Shown here: positions 4,824-6,280 of the stretch, piece after piece
How positions within the stretch are numbered: position 1 is the first letter of the stretch
Layout: each line of letters opens with the position of its first letter
Assembly (NCBI GenBank): GCA_016934645.1
Contig: JAFGSL010000302.1
Span: 1 to 6,280, forward strand
DNA from: Anaerolineae bacterium
GTDB lineage: Bacteria; Chloroflexota; Anaerolineae; B4-G1; SLSP01
Direction of reading: 5' to 3'
Length of the DNA: 6,280 bases
Program-made: the position numbers and the translations under genes
The notes under the pieces: model-generated
What the model was told of the DNA's origin: nothing
Database searches by the model: none
What the model saw: only the letters and a program-made list of their open reading frames with translations

Positions 4824-6280
4824 TGGTGCATAATCGAAAAATCTTACGATCAGTTGTTTTGTCGCTTGCTTTGTTTGTGGGGATTATTGCTGCCTTGTTC
4901 GTCGTTGTGGCGACAACACGCGCCGCCCCCTTGCTGGATCCCCCCTGGGAACCGAATGTCAAAGTGAATGATGACGCTACCGGCGTCGCCAATCAGGAAG
5001 CCCCCGCCTTGGCTGCCTCGAAAACGACCAGCGATGTTTTTGCGGTCTGGCTGGATAACCGCAACTACGATGCCGACGTTTACTTCTCACGTTCTGTTGA
5101 CGGAGGGGTGACGTGGGACGCGAGCGTGCGTGTCAATCACGACACAGACCAGCTCTGGCAATCGGAGCCGGACATCGCCGTCAATGCGACAGGCGTATTA
5201 CACGTTGTTTGGGCTGATAGCCGCGCAGGGGATTACGACGTCTACTATACCCGTTCCACGGATGGCGGGCAAACGTGGAGCGCCGAAATCCGCGTCAGCG
5301 ACTTCTACACCGGGTCGCAGAACTCCCCCGCTGTTGCCGCACTGGGCGATAAAGTCTGTATTGTCTGGGTGGATGGGCGAGTCGCGTACAACCGGGAAGT
5401 ATACGTGGATTGCTCTACAAATGGCGGCTTGACCTGGGGAACGGATACCCGTGTCAACGATGACATCGGCGGCTCGTTCTACCATTACGCTCCGGATATC
5501 GCCCTCGATACTGCCGGCTACCCGCACGTCGTCTGGTACGATAGCCGCAACGAAAACTGGGACATTTTCTATACGCGTCTCCAGGTCACGGGGGCATGGA
5601 GCCCCAATGCGCGGCTGAATGATGCGACTACGGGTACGCAGCAGTATCCAGCCATCGCTGTGCATGGCGATACAGTTCACGCACTATGGATCGATTATGC
5701 CAGTGGATCGGGATACGTGGCTGGTGATGTGTCCGAAAATGGCGGGGCGACGTGGGGCGTGGACTGGCAGGTTAGCACTACGGATCACGCGCAAAGTACC
5801 GCTGTCACTATGGATGGGCAGGGGACGGCCTGGGCAACCTGGGATGTGTATAGCGATACGACTTGTCGCCTGTATGCTGACAGTTATGGCCCTAACGGCT
5901 GGTCCCCAGACGATATGCTGATCACGGAGACAGTGGATTACTTGTACGGTCCGGCGATGGCTGCCGGTGCCACACGTGTGTATGCCGCGCGGTCGCAATT
6001 CCTCGCCGGTGAAGATTACGAAATTCTCCTCTCGATATGGGATGGCATGGTCTGGGAAGATGCAATCCAGATCAATGATGAAGGTGACGCTCGCCAGGAC
6101 TATCCGGCGATTGGGATTGGCAGCACGGGCCGGCTCTATGCCGCCTGGGCCGATTACCGTCACGACACCTACGACGGCGCTTTGTACGCTGATCGTTCGC
6201 TCGATAGTGGCGCGACGTGGGGGCGTGATGTGCGGGTGGATGATAACCATCCGGTAGGGGAGCCGCCGGCTATCGGGGCG
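4823..6280 (+). CDS. Secreted Asp-box (BNR) repeat beta-propeller protein, N-terminal part, runs off right edge
   Basis: The frame opens at ATG 4823 behind GGAGGT (4812-4817) and stays open for 486 codons to the window end. Residues 1-35 are a signal peptide: basic MVHNRK, hydrophobic 10-30, then ATTRAAP. At least eight repeats of about 52 residues follow. A unit reads roughly P-x-I-A, H-V-V-W-x-D-x-R, D-V-Y-Y-x-R, S-x-D-G-G-x-T-W, R-V-N. Canonical Asp-boxes end at W98, W152, W205, W311 and W466. Degenerate ones sit near W259, W360 and W411. Asp-boxes occur in sialidases and many non-enzymatic extracellular propellers. I do not see the catalytic Arg triad, Tyr and Asp set of GH33 sialidases, so sialidase activity is not supported. 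A ligand-binding or structural surface role is inferred. It is probably co-transcribed with the secreted gene upstream. Confidence 0.88.
   Translation, partial: MVHNRKILRSVVLSLALFVGIIAALFVVVATTRAAPLLDPPWEPNVKVNDDATGVANQEAPALAASKTTSDVFAVWLDNRNYDADVYFSRSVDGGVTWDASVRVNHDTDQLWQSEPDIAVNATGVLHVVWADSRAGDYDVYYTRSTDGGQTWSAEIRVSDFYTGSQNSPAVAALGDKVCIVWVDGRVAYNREVYVDCSTNGGLTWGTDTRVNDDIGGSFYHYAPDIALDTAGYPHVVWYDSRNENWDIFYTRLQVTGAWSPNARLNDATTGTQQYPAIAVHGDTVHALWIDYASGSGYVAGDVSENGGATWGVDWQVSTTDHAQSTAVTMDGQGTAWATWDVYSDTTCRLYADSYGPNGWSPDDMLITETVDYLYGPAMAAGATRVYAARSQFLAGEDYEILLSIWDGMVWEDAIQINDEGDARQDYPAIGIGSTGRLYAAWADYRHDTYDGALYADRSLDSGATWGRDVRVDDNHPVGEPPAIGA
4991..6280 (+). repeat. Protein-level repeat array: eight Asp-box units plus the start of a ninth
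   Basis: The canonical Asp-box octets are encoded at 5093-5116, 5255-5278, 5414-5437, 5732-5755 and 6197-6220. Units 4, 6 and 7 have lost the full S-x-D-G-G-x-T-W consensus but keep the terminal W at regular spacing (54, 53, 54, 52, 49, 51 and 55 residues between successive tryptophans). A ninth unit begins with PPAIGA at the right edge. The DNA of the units is well diverged, so this is an old duplication and not a recent expansion. Confidence 0.85.

Noticed and set aside
5684..6250. A 188-codon minus-strand open frame and a similar one at 5198-5680
   Set aside because: Both are antisense to the Asp-box repeat protein, whose repeats are coherent in the plus frame; the minus frames show only repetitive shadow sequence.
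4823..6280. Annotation of the Asp-box protein as a sialidase
   Set aside because: Asp-boxes occur in many non-enzymatic propellers, and the GH33 catalytic residues (Arg triad, Tyr, Asp) are not evident in the visible part.
1..6280. CRISPR arrays, tRNA or rRNA genes, transposases, phage genes, toxin-antitoxin or known defence modules
   Set aside because: No regularly spaced DNA repeats, cloverleaf or conserved RNA segments, and no matching protein motifs were seen in any frame.

Overview
The window looks like chromosomal DNA from a free-living bacterium, most plausibly a Chloroflexota member (Anaerolineae or Caldilineae type). The grounds are the ClpB sequence style, two Sec-exported proteins of the kind common in that phylum, and a VYLPLILMN segment resembling the YLPL-type motifs I associate with Chloroflexota secreted proteins. 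This assignment is inference; there is no rRNA or other decisive marker. Promoters are of ordinary sigma-70 type and start sites carry strong GGAGG ribosome binding sites.

Layout: (1) 1-644, minus strand: the N-terminal 214 codons of a GNAT-like, YghO-type acetyltransferase homologue that runs off the left edge. It has a near-consensus promoter at 698-725. (2) 645-870: a divergent intergenic region that also holds a possible 11-codon leader ORF and a stem-loop just before clpB. (3) 871-3444, plus strand: a complete 857-residue ClpB disaggregase with all AAA+ motifs intact. (4) 3445-3751: an intergenic region with a long imperfect inverted repeat, a perfect 11-bp stem intrinsic terminator, and a strong new promoter embedded in short palindromes. 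(5) 3752-4771: a 339-residue secreted two-domain protein. (6) 4823-6280: the N-terminal 486 codons of a secreted Asp-box (BNR) beta-propeller protein that runs off the right edge. Its ribosome binding site lies in the loop of a perfect hairpin.

The first and last genes are both open at the window edge, so neither appears as a closed reading frame; both were read directly from the sequence. ClpB appears to be a stand-alone transcription unit ended by the terminator at 3541-3580. The two secreted proteins are 51 bp apart with no terminator between them and probably form one operon from the promoter at 3628-3656. A shared extracellular or cell-surface role is inferred. I found no CRISPR array, tRNA, rRNA, transposase gene, phage gene or recognisable defence system. 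The most noteworthy items are non-coding: the SD-in-loop hairpin at 4805-4823, the leader ORF plus hairpin before clpB, and the related inverted repeats on both sides of clpB.
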